In this document: piece after piece, positions 6,923-13,423 of the stretch
Layout: the number at the start of each line of letters is the position of its first letter
How positions within the stretch are numbered: position 1 is the stretch's first letter
IMG/VR virus record: IMGVR_UViG_3300046000_008345
Location: 1-27,161 of that record
Reading direction: 5' to 3' (one strand)
Source of the DNA: a virus
DNA: 27,161 nucleotides
Notes under the pieces: model-generated
Database searches by the model: none
Seen by the model: the letters and a program-made list of their open reading frames with translations, nothing else
What the model was told of the DNA's origin: nothing
Made by a program: the position numbers and the translations under genes

Positions 6923-7564
6923 TTATGCTGCTCTCAGTTGTTGGGGGACTTGGGTTTCTGGGTGATCGGGTGGCGGGCCTAGTGCGCTTGCCCAGCGGCC
7001 TGTTTGCCGCCAGAGGCCCACCAGGGCTTCCCAATCCGGCCCCACATCGTCATCGACGAAGCTCTGCCAACGGTCGCCCTCGATCAGCCGGTGAACGCCT
7101 TTCGCCATGTCGCCGGAATAGCTCGGCGAGGCATAGGCCGCCCTGATCCCGGCCAGAACGTCAGCCGGGTTTGCTCCCCGCCGCATCGCCGCCGTCAACG
7201 ACCGCTCCAAATCCCCACGGCCTGAACGCTGCCTGCCGATTGCGGGGGTAATTGCCCAGATTGCGTCGAGGTCAGCCTTCGACGGCTTCCGGGGAGCGGG
7301 GGGACTATAGGGGGGTGAGGGGATAGGAGAGTTTTGGTTAGGGGGTGTGGGGGAAAGGGAAAGAGAGGAAAGGGGAGGTGAAGCGTCACTGTTATCGTCA
7401 CCCGTTACGTCACTAGTGACGCTCGTTCTTTTTTTGGCCCTGTATCGGGCCTGACGCTCGGCGCCCTTGCTCCGTCCATTGGTCGCCATCATCTCGACAA
7501 GCTCAATTGCCTGGTCGAACGTCAGACCCATCTCGCGCATTCTCTTCAGGGCTTCGACGTTCAT
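6923..7564 (-). CDS. Putative replication initiator/helicase-loader protein
   Basis: This 213-aa protein has three parts: an N-terminal helical segment ending in a basic stretch 'AERQARYRAKKR' (about 36-47), a Ser/Pro-rich low-complexity linker (about 60-95), and a C-terminal helical domain ('SLTAAMRRGANPADVLAGIR' ... 'GVHRLIEGDRWQSFVDDD'). Similar C-terminal domains occur in phage replication proteins next to DnaB-type helicases, and the ATG overlaps the helicase stop by four bases. The DNA encoding the linker is an origin-like repeat/purine tract (see separate entry), as in lambda O. Role as initiator or loader is inferred. Confidence 0.55.
   Translation of the reverse strand: MNVEALKRMREMGLTFDQAIELVEMMATNGRSKGAERQARYRAKKRTSVTSDVTGDDNSDASPPLSSLSLSPTPPNQNSPIPSPPYSPPAPRKPSKADLDAIWAITPAIGRQRSGRGDLERSLTAAMRRGANPADVLAGIRAAYASPSYSGDMAKGVHRLIEGDRWQSFVDDDVGPDWEALVGLWRQTGRWASALGPPPDHPETQVPQQLRAA
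7291..7421. other. Candidate replication origin: 12-bp iterons plus purine tract
   Basis: On the plus strand 7291-7383 is strongly purine-rich with several runs of four to six G. Immediately beside it CGTCAC occurs at 7384, 7396 and 7408, an exact 12-bp period, the last copy forming the 14-bp perfect palindrome CGTCACTAGTGACG (7408-7421). All of this lies inside the linker of the putative replication protein gene. Iterons next to an asymmetric purine tract inside an initiator gene is the arrangement of the lambda origin. The 12-bp period could instead reflect a 4-residue protein repeat (VTSD/VTGD/DNSD). Confidence 0.4.
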
Positions 7565-8976
7565 GCGGCCCTCGGCAGATCACGGATGGCGCTGCACTCG
7601 ATACGGCAGAACGTCTCAGCGTCCGCTGTAGGGCCTTGGCGGTTTTTGGCGATGATCCACCAGAGGCGGTTTTTATGCTCGCTCAGGGCCTTCAGGTAGC
7701 GACCATAGGCCGTGTCGTCGGCAATCTCGTCGCCGGTCTTAACAGGCTCTTTGATGTAATATTCCGGGCGATACAGGAACATCACCACATGAGCGTCTTG
7801 TTCCAGTTCACCGGCCCAGCGGAGGTCTGACAGGCCGGGGCGGCGGTCCTTCCCCTCGCGCTTCTCAACGTCGCGTGAAAGCTGGCAGAGGGCAATAACG
7901 GGGACTTCCAGCGCCTTCGCCATCTCCCGCAGGGCGCCGCTGATCTCGCCGATCTCGGCAACCTTGTTATTCATGTTCCGCTCGGGCCGCAGCAGGCCCA
8001 GGTGATCCACGATGATGCAGCCGGGCTCTATCCCAGCCTTGCGCCAGTTGCGGACGATCCGGCGGGCCGCTGACGAGACTTGCGCGACACTCAGGGCCGG
8101 GCGAGCGTCAAACATGACAGGCCACGATGCCATTGCCTTGTTGGCCCGTTGCAGCCGCTCCCATTGGCCTTCATCCAGCGAGCCCCATTCGGCTTTGGAA
8201 TAGGACGGGTTGGAATCCTGCCCGCTGTATTGCGGCTCCATCAAGTTAAACGCGACATCGCACGCCATCCGAAGGCCAAGCTCAGGCTCGGTCATTTCGA
8301 GGGAGAAGAACGCAACGCCCTTGCCCTGCATCGCAACATTCTTGGCGATGGACAGCGCGGCGCTGGACTTCCCCATGCCAGGGCGACCGGCGAGGAGCGT
8401 CAGTTGGCCGTTGCGGAGCCCGCCAGTGATCCGGTCAACCTCTTGGAGCCCTATACCCACGCCGGGCATTCCGCGCCGCTCACGGGCCGTCTGGATAGCC
8501 TCCTGCGCCACGAAGGCCAGAGGCTTCCATGCCTCCCGCGAAACGCCGTCACGGGCGATTTCAGCGGCTCCCCGTTCAAGGTGCGCGAGAACCTCGTCAG
8601 AGGTCGTTTCGCCGACCTTGTGCGCGGCCTTGCTGACTTCCTCCGTCAGCCGTGAAATCTCACGCCGGGCGGCACGGTCCAGCACAATAGCCGTGTAACT
8701 CTCAACAGCCCACGGGGAAGCGCGGTCCCATACATCGGCGAGCCATTCCTGCCCGCCCATCTGGGTGAACCCGGCGTCCCCGGAAAGCGCCGCCGAAACC
8801 GTCAGAACGTCGGCACGACCAGCGCGCATCTGCTTCTGAACTTCGGACCAGACCAGCCCATGCACGCCGTCAAAGAAATGTTCGGGGCGCACGCGCTCAA
8901 GCGCGTCGGTGCAATCGTCTGGCGATGCCAAGGCCGACCCAATCAGCGCAATCTCAGCTTCGATAGAGTGGATCAT
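7561..8976 (-). CDS. dnaB: DnaB-type replicative helicase
   Basis: This 471-aa protein has a DnaB N-terminal helical domain ('MIHSIEAEIALIGSALASP', residues 1-19) and a RecA-fold motor domain: Walker A 'GRPGMGKS' (197-204), the DnaB-type 'VAFFSLEMTEPEL' segment, Walker B 'CIIVDHLGLL', and 'ALCQLSRDVEKREGKDRRPG' followed by 'DLRWAGELEQDAHVVMFLYR', all standard helicase motifs H1-H4. The protein unwinds DNA 5' to 3' at the fork as a hexamer. The length is normal for the family. It overlaps the genes on both sides by four bases (ATGA). Confidence 0.95.
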   Translation of the reverse strand: MIHSIEAEIALIGSALASPDDCTDALERVRPEHFFDGVHGLVWSEVQKQMRAGRADVLTVSAALSGDAGFTQMGGQEWLADVWDRASPWAVESYTAIVLDRAARREISRLTEEVSKAAHKVGETTSDEVLAHLERGAAEIARDGVSREAWKPLAFVAQEAIQTARERRGMPGVGIGLQEVDRITGGLRNGQLTLLAGRPGMGKSSAALSIAKNVAMQGKGVAFFSLEMTEPELGLRMACDVAFNLMEPQYSGQDSNPSYSKAEWGSLDEGQWERLQRANKAMASWPVMFDARPALSVAQVSSAARRIVRNWRKAGIEPGCIIVDHLGLLRPERNMNNKVAEIGEISGALREMAKALEVPVIALCQLSRDVEKREGKDRRPGLSDLRWAGELEQDAHVVMFLYRPEYYIKEPVKTGDEIADDTAYGRYLKALSEHKNRLWWIIAKNRQGPTADAETFCRIECSAIRDLPRAA

Positions 8977-9167
8977 TTCAGGTTCACCGCTGCGTCAGCG
9001 TGGCGATAGGCAATCTCGCTGGCCTTCTGGACTCCGACCAAGGCGATCAGAGCCCCCAAGGAATAGGCCAGCATGCCGGCGGCAATCTGGATGCGCTCGC
9101 CGTCGCTTTCAGCGTTCAGGATGGCGTCAGACACCGCAAGAGCGGCGAGAGGAATGGGCTCGCTCAT
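8973..9167 (-). CDS. Hypothetical protein, 64 aa
   Basis: I chose ATG 9167 (MSEPIPLAALAV...), because it overlaps the preceding stop in the ATGA arrangement used throughout this operon; an in-frame ATG four codons upstream exists. The protein is alanine-rich and helical with a mildly hydrophobic central stretch ('IAAGMLAYSLGALIALVGV', about 27-45) that could be a buried helix or one membrane pass. It ends four bases into the helicase gene. Function unknown. Confidence 0.6.
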   Translation of the reverse strand: MSEPIPLAALAVSDAILNAESDGERIQIAAGMLAYSLGALIALVGVQKASEIAYRHADAAVNLK

Positions 9168-9535
9168 GGCTGCACCCACGCCTTGCCGCGATGCCCGAAA
9201 ATCACCCGGCCATCATTCAGGCGAACGGACGAGGCAAACCCGCCCATGCGGAGGCACACGGCGATGTAGAGCGCATCACCGGCCCCAAGATCAAAGGGCG
9301 CGCACCCGTCGCGGGATTGGCCGTCGCTGACGATCTTGCGCGTGACCAAGCCGGGGCCGCTGGCGACCAAACCCTCAACATACATCTTCGCGTGGACGGC
9401 CTTCTCCGAACGTCCGATGGACTTTGCTACATCCGCGCAAACCGTCTTACGGTGTCCGCCCTGGTGGACGCGAGAGCGCAAAACGCCGAGTTCCTCTGAC
9501 GACCACGGGCCGACGCTGGAGGGCTCAAACCTCAT
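9164..9535 (-). CDS. Small Myb/SANT-like DNA-binding protein
   Basis: This 123-aa protein starts at ATG 9535, overlapping the GcrA-like stop (TGATG). Residues 10-52 look like a three-helix DNA-binding unit: 'PWSSEELGVLRSRV', then 'VCADVAKSIGRSEKAVHAKM', in which a tryptophan-led first helix and a 'IGRSEKAVHAKM' recognition helix are typical of Myb/SANT-like phage and GcrA-like HTH domains. The rest contains 'SSVRLNDGRVIFGHRGKAW', a probable beta hairpin. A regulatory or DNA-recognition role is inferred. A longer ORF extends upstream through the GcrA gene but that part is a shadow. Confidence 0.55.
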   Translation of the reverse strand: MRFEPSSVGPWSSEELGVLRSRVHQGGHRKTVCADVAKSIGRSEKAVHAKMYVEGLVASGPGLVTRKIVSDGQSRDGCAPFDLGAGDALYIAVCLRMGGFASSVRLNDGRVIFGHRGKAWVQP

Positions 9536-10119
9536 CACGCCACCTTCCGTGCGAAGTTGGGTTGCGAGTATCCGGCCCAGCTTTTCGGCATGTCGCCGCG
9601 CATTACGCGGGCGTGCGTTGTGCAGTAGGTCGCGCCCTTGGTCGGGTTGCAGCAGGAGCGCGTATCGGCGCCATCGCCATCCACCGGGAACGCGCACTCG
9701 CCAAACTTGCGCGAGGTCCACACACGGGGCGCGATTGCCACAGAGGCGTCTACCTCACGGCCATAGGCGCGGGGCTCATGGACGGGGGGAGGGATGACCA
9801 AAAGGGCGCCGTTGCCGGCCACAACGAGCTTTAGCTTGGGGCGTTTAAACCCCCGCGCATAGGACGGGGCGAGGATAGGCTTTTCAGGCTTGGGAACCTT
9901 CGCCACCTTCACCGCGTTGTTAGTCTGCGGCGGTGTCGCCTTGCGGCGGGTGGCGTCGGGCTTCATGGCCCCGATACGGTGCAGCTTGCCCAGCACGGCG
10001 GAACGGGTGACGGTCGGGCCACGAAGGCTCAACAGGTCGGCAATGTCAGTTCCCGACTTGCCTTCAATCCACCACTGGACGCTTTCGCGCACAATGTCGT
10101 CTGTCCATTCAAAGGCCAT
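9535..10119 (-). CDS. gcrA: GcrA-family cell-cycle regulator (phage-encoded)
   Basis: This 194-aa protein shows the GcrA family layout. At the N-terminus is a DNA-binding domain: 'FEWTDDIVRESVQWWIEGKSG' then 'SAVLGKLHRIG' (40-50), closely parallel to the 'RNAVIGKVHRLGL' segment of GcrA. A basic, Pro/Lys-rich linker follows, and the C-terminus has the Cys/His-containing pattern 'FGECAFPVDG' (139-148), CC (156-157) and 'YCTTHA' (165-170), matching the GcrA end domain. Host GcrA binds sigma-70 RNA polymerase and activates promoters containing methylated GANTC. ATG 10119 overlaps the HNH stop (TGATG). A phage copy could redirect this circuit or compete with host GcrA. Confidence 0.85.
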   Translation of the reverse strand: MAFEWTDDIVRESVQWWIEGKSGTDIADLLSLRGPTVTRSAVLGKLHRIGAMKPDATRRKATPPQTNNAVKVAKVPKPEKPILAPSYARGFKRPKLKLVVAGNGALLVIPPPVHEPRAYGREVDASVAIAPRVWTSRKFGECAFPVDGDGADTRSCCNPTKGATYCTTHARVMRGDMPKSWAGYSQPNFARKVA

Positions 10120-10472
10120 CAGGCTCCCCACCTTTTCTGAAAACCCCGGCTTTGCAGTTTGCGCGTCGAAGCTGGCGCAATGCCAAGGTGTTTTTTACGG
10201 ATGCGGTCGGTCTTCGCCCGTTCGGCAACGTCAGCCGCCGTCTTCTCCCGGTGCTTGTCGCGCAAAGCCGGGAACAGGTTGCTTTCAGCGTGCGCGCCGC
10301 CGTTGCAGAGGGCTTGTCGGTGATCCAGGTCCCACTGGTCCCCAGCCATGATCTTGCGGCCCGTGAGGTGACAGCGGCCACCTTCACGTTCCCAGATGCG
10401 AAGGCGAACCCGAGCGGGGACTTTCGCGTCTGGACTAGATCCAATCCATTCAGCAACGGTGCGCCCGCTCAA
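10119..10472 (-). CDS. HNH endonuclease (classical type)
   Basis: This 117-aa protein has a complete HNH nuclease core: 'GRCHLTGRKI' (one Cys; not the usual CxxC pair), 'DLDHRQALCNGG' with D50-H51, N65 in 'AHAESNL', and H74 in 'RDKHREKTA'. It differs from the three HNH_3 proteins on the other strand. The start is a TTG whose TTGA overlaps the preceding stop. In phages such small HNH proteins sit near packaging genes as nickases or act as free-standing homing enzymes; here it is an early gene beside gcrA, so no specific role can be assigned. Confidence 0.85.
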   Translation of the reverse strand: MSGRTVAEWIGSSPDAKVPARVRLRIWEREGGRCHLTGRKIMAGDQWDLDHRQALCNGGAHAESNLFPALRDKHREKTAADVAERAKTDRIRKKHLGIAPASTRKLQSRGFQKRWGA

Positions 10473-10642
10473 CGCCCCATCTCCGCCCGCAGAATGGCGT
10501 TCGTTGCCGTAATCAGCGCCGCCCGCGTGTGATGAATTTCCCGAGTGTCTCCCCGGTTCATCGCGTCACGATGGGCGAGGAAGGCGCGTGATCTGGCGCG
10601 AACCAGCTTGGCAATGCGGTATTTCTTGAACAGATTGAACAT
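10469..10642 (-). CDS. Small basic hypothetical protein, 57 aa
   Basis: I chose ATG 10642 (MFNLFKKYRIAKLV...), preceded by GGAGG four bases upstream; a second ATG at 10654 is also near a ribosome site. The protein is strongly basic and helical ('KLVRARSRAFLAHRDAMNRG', 'HHTRAALITATNAILRAEMGR'). Its upstream in-frame extension runs through the HTH gene and is a shadow. The stop overlaps the TTG of the HNH gene. Function unknown. Confidence 0.55.
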   Translation of the reverse strand: MFNLFKKYRIAKLVRARSRAFLAHRDAMNRGDTREIHHTRAALITATNAILRAEMGR

Positions 10643-10668
10643 GTATCCTCCCATTGCCTCCCCCTCGT

Positions 10669-10699
10669 GGGGCCGGTCAGTTGCGCGCTGACCGGCCCC
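10669..10699. repeat. Perfect 12-bp hairpin between HTH gene and next gene
   Basis: GGGGCCGGTCAG (10669-10680) and its exact reverse complement (10688-10699) enclose a 7-base loop. It lies in the 100-base gap between the HTH gene stop (10743) and ATG 10642, just ahead of the ribosome site. There is no U-run on either strand, so it is not a standard intrinsic terminator; it may attenuate, protect the RNA or pause transcription. Confidence 0.6.
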
Positions 10700-10742
10700 T
10701 TCGCTAGCGCCTCCGGGGGAGGAACGGGCGCCGCGAATGGTG

Positions 10743-10934
10743 TCAGGCGGGCTCGGTTTGCTTGAGCCGCGCCAAAGTGGCTTTGCGAGGAAACGCCGCC
10801 ATGAGATCGGGCCACGCCGTCCGGGGGATAGCGTTGCGGGAGCGCCAGGTAGCGACGACGCCCGGCTTGACGCCGATCTTTTGGGCGACGACGCCGTAAG
10901 CGCCAAGCTCATCGAGAAGGGTTTTCGCGTTCAT
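10743..10934 (-). CDS. Cro-like HTH regulator (carph-isopro type)
   Basis: This 63-aa protein is a single helix-turn-helix domain: 'LLDELGAYGVVAQKIGVKPG' (helices 1-2) and 'VVATWRSRNAIPRTAWPDLM' (recognition helix plus the IPRTAW element). The pattern 'WRxRNxIPxxxW' matches short Cro-like regulators (the so-called carph-isopro domain) that I associate with Caulobacter-type genomes. It is the first gene of the leftward operon and faces the operator-rich gap at 10935-11045, so it probably represses or autoregulates there. It is too short to have a CI-type cleavage domain. It begins with ATG 10934 without a clear ribosome site, hinting at a leaderless or weakly translated message. Confidence 0.75.
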   Translation of the reverse strand: MNAKTLLDELGAYGVVAQKIGVKPGVVATWRSRNAIPRTAWPDLMAAFPRKATLARLKQTEPA

Positions 10935-11045
10935 GGCGACACCATTGCACAGGGCCGAAATGTTGTCACCCTGAAAATGTTAGCTTGACGGGGCGATTTT
11001 CAGGGCGTCATATGGTGACAGCAAAACGAACCCGCCGGAGAGCAA
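10935..11045. promoter_or_regulatory. Divergent control region with nested inverted repeats
   Basis: This 111-bp gap separates the two operons. It contains a perfect 10-bp inverted repeat, CCCTGAAAAT (10969-10978) and ATTTTCAGGG (10996-11005), separated by 17 bp, and around it a second pair, TGTCACC (10964-10970) and GGTGACA (11014-11020). These look like operators for the adjacent HTH protein. The arms flank a rightward promoter match, so binding would block it. A leftward promoter is less clear: TTGCTG (complement of 11019-11024), 17 bases, GAAAAT (complement of 10996-11001). Confidence 0.6.
10985..11013 (+). promoter_or_regulatory. Candidate rightward promoter
   Basis: TTGACG (10985-10990; five of six -35 positions) is followed after exactly 17 bases by TCATAT (11008-11013; weak -10). 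It lies inside the nested operator repeats and would start RNA about 25 bases before the first rightward gene, with GGAG just ahead of ATG 11046. Confidence 0.4.
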
Positions 11046-11339
11046 ATGTCCCGCCCGATCACCGCCACCATCCTTGTTGAACTTGAGGTCACCGTCGAGG
11101 CGACCCGCGACCAGTGGGGTTTTGACATTGTGGACGTTCGCGCCGTCACTGGATACGACGGCGCCAAGCGGGTTCACACCATGACCCCTTCCTATCTGCC
11201 GACCGAGCTGGCCGAACTGATCAGCCATCACTTCGGCCCGGACGCTGAGAGCGCCATCAGTGCTGCGTTTGCCGACGAGAACCGCTCCGACGATCTGGTC
11301 GACCTCGCCTATGAGCGTTCGCGCGAAGGCGGGTTTTGA
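11046..11339 (+). CDS. Hypothetical protein, first gene of rightward operon
   Basis: This 97-aa acidic protein (MSRPITATILVELEVTVEAT...) has an N-terminal beta-strand-like part and a helical, acidic C-terminus ('LPTELAELISHHFGPDAESA'). No family recognised. GGAG stands six to nine bases before the ATG, and it is the first gene after the divergent control region, so it should be the first product of the rightward promoter. No membrane segment or signal. Its stop overlaps the next ATG (TGATG). Confidence 0.75.
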   Translation: MSRPITATILVELEVTVEATRDQWGFDIVDVRAVTGYDGAKRVHTMTPSYLPTELAELISHHFGPDAESAISAAFADENRSDDLVDLAYERSREGGF

Positions 11340-11692
11340 TGAGCGCCCCCCACACATTCACCGCGACCAGTCCTGCTAACCGGACAGGCTGTAGCGCGGT
11401 GGAAACGGCCCCAGCCTGTGCCCTCCAGGCTGGGGCCACCCAATTCCGCGTGCTCTGGCACTGCGCCGGGGAGCCCGTGTTTAGGGACCACACCGGACGC
11501 ATCCGGCCTATCAGCCTGACCACCCTGCGCGACCTTCGCCGGGCGCTCTGGACGATGGCCCGCGAAACCTCGGGGCGCCAGCGGGACCGGCTCTGCACCT
11601 TGTGGGCCGAAGCCGACGAGGCGCTGACCGACACGGTGCGTTGGCGTCAGGCCGCGTGCGGAATCTTCCTCATTCGGGAGCAAGTGGCATGA
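11339..11692 (+). CDS. Hypothetical protein, 117 aa
   Basis: The start is ATG 11339, overlapping the previous stop by one base; a TTG one codon earlier is possible. The first ~35 residues are Ala/Thr/Cys-rich and probably disordered, followed by a compact part with 'FRVLWHCAGEPVFRDHTGRI' and a helical arginine-rich end. No known motif. The stop overlaps the following membrane microprotein (ATGA). Confidence 0.65.
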   Translation: MSAPHTFTATSPANRTGCSAVETAPACALQAGATQFRVLWHCAGEPVFRDHTGRIRPISLTTLRDLRRALWTMARETSGRQRDRLCTLWAEADEALTDTVRWRQAACGIFLIREQVA

Positions 11693-11766
11693 ACGCCGCC
11701 CGCTACCTCACCGCCGCAGCCCTTTGGTTGATGGTCCTGCCCCTCATGATTTTGGTGATGATGTGA
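11689..11766 (+). CDS. 25-aa membrane microprotein (copy A)
   Basis: The ORF encodes 25 residues, MNAARYLTAAALWLMVLPLM then ILVMM, almost entirely one hydrophobic helix. It overlaps the previous gene by ATGA and the next by GTGA, which argues it is translated. It is strikingly similar to the 30-aa product at 12215-12307 (shared pattern RYxxxAxLWxxVLPxxIL, allowing a one-residue shift). Inner-membrane location is predicted; function unknown. Confidence 0.55.
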   Translation: MNAARYLTAAALWLMVLPLMILVMM

Positions 11767-12218
11767 CTGAACTCGAAATCACAAAAGCCGCACTTTCCGA
11801 GGCCGAAGCCCAGGTGCGCGCCCGTAAAGCGGCACGCGATGCCGAGGTCAATGCGGTCAAGGATCGGTGGGCGCCCGTGGTGTCCGAAGCCGAGACTGCC
11901 GCCGGCCTCGCCGCCCACGCCTACCGGCAAGCGCAGTACGCCGCCACTCCTGACCACCCGTGGACAGGCAAGCGGGTGTTTTGGATCGAGACGATATATA
12001 GCCGCTTCTCCGGCCGTGCGACCTCGACGAAGCGGTATGACGGCATCGTCGAGACCTACCGCCACGGCGTCGATACCGGGCCGGGCTATATGTATATCAC
12101 GCCCGGTCAGGGCTTCGTCCGACTGCTCCTCGCCAGCGGCAAGACCGGCAAGCGCTCGGCCCAACTAGGGGACCGGTGGCAACTCGTCGATGAAGTCACG
12201 GCAGGCGGTGACGCATGA
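11763..12218 (+). CDS. Hypothetical coiled-coil protein, 151 aa
   Basis: I chose GTG 11763 because GTGA overlaps the preceding stop. The first ~60 residues form a charged, heptad-like helix ('ITKAALSEAEAQVRARKAAR', 'AVKDRWAPVVSEAETAAGLA'); the C-terminal part is a beta-rich domain with 'GKRVFWIETIYSRFSGRATS' and 'GYMYITPGQGFVRLLL'. No family recognised. It sits between two paralogous membrane microproteins, so a partnership with them is possible but unproven. Confidence 0.7.
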   Translation: MTELEITKAALSEAEAQVRARKAARDAEVNAVKDRWAPVVSEAETAAGLAAHAYRQAQYAATPDHPWTGKRVFWIETIYSRFSGRATSTKRYDGIVETYRHGVDTGPGYMYITPGQGFVRLLLASGKTGKRSAQLGDRWQLVDEVTAGGDA

Positions 12219-12307
12219 CCCCGCTCGCTCTCATCCGCTACGCGCTCGCCGCACTGCTTTGGTGTGTCGTGCTGCCGTTTCTTCTGATCCTGGCCTTTGG
12301 AGGCTGA
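12215..12307 (+). CDS. 30-aa membrane microprotein (copy B)
   Basis: The ORF encodes 30 residues (MTPLALIRYALAALLWCVVL PFLLILAFGG), a single predicted transmembrane helix. ATGA overlap with the previous stop supports translation. It resembles copy A at 11689-11766 in the RY...LW...VLP...IL core, suggesting duplication within this operon. Confidence 0.55.
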   Translation: MTPLALIRYALAALLWCVVLPFLLILAFGG

Positions 12308-12311
12308 ACCT

Positions 12312-12470
12312 ATGACCCGCGCCGATTGCATGGAAGCCGCCGACCGGCTGGAAGAAGCGAAGGCCGACCTTCGCGCCGCCACGACACAGGCAGAGCTGGA
12401 AGACGCCCGCGAGGAAATCAACTACTGGCGCCGCGTGCTGTTTTTTGCCGGAACGGAGGAAGACCAATGA
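12312..12470 (+). CDS. Small helical protein, 52 aa
   Basis: The 52-aa product (MTRADCMEAADRLEEAKADL...) is a highly charged, probably coiled-coil helix ending 'FFAGTEEDQ'. It begins four bases after the previous stop and its own stop overlaps the next ATG (ATGA). Function unknown. Confidence 0.6.
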   Translation: MTRADCMEAADRLEEAKADLRAATTQAELEDAREEINYWRRVLFFAGTEEDQ

Positions 12471-12790
12471 CTGACCGCCACGCAATCCCAGCCGAAGACA
12501 AGCGCCTTGCGTTCGAAGTCATCACCGAGGCCGGGCGCATCAACCTCGCTCTGGCAGGTGATACCGCGACCATCGCAGCTATCGAGCAAGGCCTTCGCGC
12601 GTCTATCCGCCTTCGCCGCCTCGCTCAGACAATGGAGACGGCCCTGCGCCGCCAGAAGGCCGCTGCGGTCAATGCCGAGCGCATCGCCCTGCGTGACGCG
12701 GAACGGGCCGAACGCCGGAACGACGACATCCGCCGGGCTAGGGGCCTTCCTACGGGGAGCCCCGATCTCGCCATCCCGGGAGCGGCATGA
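12467..12790 (+). CDS. Hypothetical helical protein, 107 aa
   Basis: The start ATG 12467 overlaps the previous stop; an upstream in-frame extension is a shadow. The protein is helical and rich in Ala, Arg and Glu ('LRRLAQTMETALRRQKAAAV', 'NAERIALRDAERAERRNDDI'), likely a coiled coil. No recognised domain. Its stop overlaps the HNH start. Confidence 0.65.
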   Translation: MTDRHAIPAEDKRLAFEVITEAGRINLALAGDTATIAAIEQGLRASIRLRRLAQTMETALRRQKAAAVNAERIALRDAERAERRNDDIRRARGLPTGSPDLAIPGAA

Positions 12791-13254
12791 TGGGTTTCTT
12801 TGAAAAACACCACGACAAGATCGAACTCGGCGCCCCAAGCGGTTGTTGGCTATGGAGTGCGGCGAGGTTCGGCAATGGCTACGGCAATGTCCGGGTGCGC
12901 GGGGAGGCGCGGCTCGCGCACCGGGAAGCCTACGAGGACGAGAACGGCGCTGGATCAGCCGATGGGCTCGTCGTTCGGCACCGATGCGACACGTCTCTTT
13001 GCGTAAACCCCGCTCACCTGGAGGCCGGCACGCAGGCCGACAATGTGCGCGACATGATGGAGCGTGGGCGGCAAGCCAAGGGCGAGGCCCACGGATGCTC
13101 TAAACTCACCGAGGCCGACGTTCGGACGATCCGGGCAACCTATGTTCGCGGCAGAAGCGCTTATGGAGGGCGCGCCCTCGCGCATCGGTTCGGGGTAAGC
13201 CTAGACCTGATCGCCCTGATCATCCGCCGCAAACGCTGGGCGCACGTTTCGTGA
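12787..13254 (+). CDS. HNH_3-type endonuclease, copy 1
   Basis: This 155-aa protein has the HNH_3 core: 'GCWLW' (19-23), 'RLAHREAYE' (42-50), 'RHRCDTSLCVNPAHL' (64-78; H65, N74, H77) and 'GTQADNVRDMMERGRQ'. A C-terminal HTH-like part follows, 'KLTEADVRTIRATY' (106-119) and 'ALAHRFGVSLDLIALIIRRK'. Free-standing nucleases of this kind act as homing enzymes in phages. It is close in both protein and DNA to the copy at 19027-19527, pointing to recent duplication or gene movement. A 55-base gap follows it. Confidence 0.88.
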   Translation: MMGFFEKHHDKIELGAPSGCWLWSAARFGNGYGNVRVRGEARLAHREAYEDENGAGSADGLVVRHRCDTSLCVNPAHLEAGTQADNVRDMMERGRQAKGEAHGCSKLTEADVRTIRATYVRGRSAYGGRALAHRFGVSLDLIALIIRRKRWAHVS

Positions 13255-13309
13255 CGGGGCGCTCCAGCACGCCAGTTCATGGCTTTTGCGGCCTCGCGGG
13301 AGCCCCCGC

Positions 13310-13423
13310 ATGACCCCCGACACCGACACCATCATCGGCCTCATGATCACGGTTGGTCTGTTGGTCGCCTACTTCGCCCTCAGGTCGCTGGCCGAACGAC
13401 ATTTCAAGGATGATGCGAAATGA
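13310..13423 (+). CDS. Single-pass membrane microprotein, 37 aa
   Basis: The 37-aa product (MTPDTDTIIGLMITVGLLVA YFALRSLAERHFKDDAK) has one predicted transmembrane helix (about 8-25) and a charged tail. It lies between two HNH genes and its stop overlaps the next start (ATGA). Unlike the two microproteins upstream it does not share their RY...LW core. Function unknown. Confidence 0.55.
   Translation: MTPDTDTIIGLMITVGLLVAYFALRSLAERHFKDDAK

Noticed and set aside
10669-10699. Intrinsic terminator
   Set aside because: Strong stem but no T-run on either side in either direction; kept only as a hairpin.
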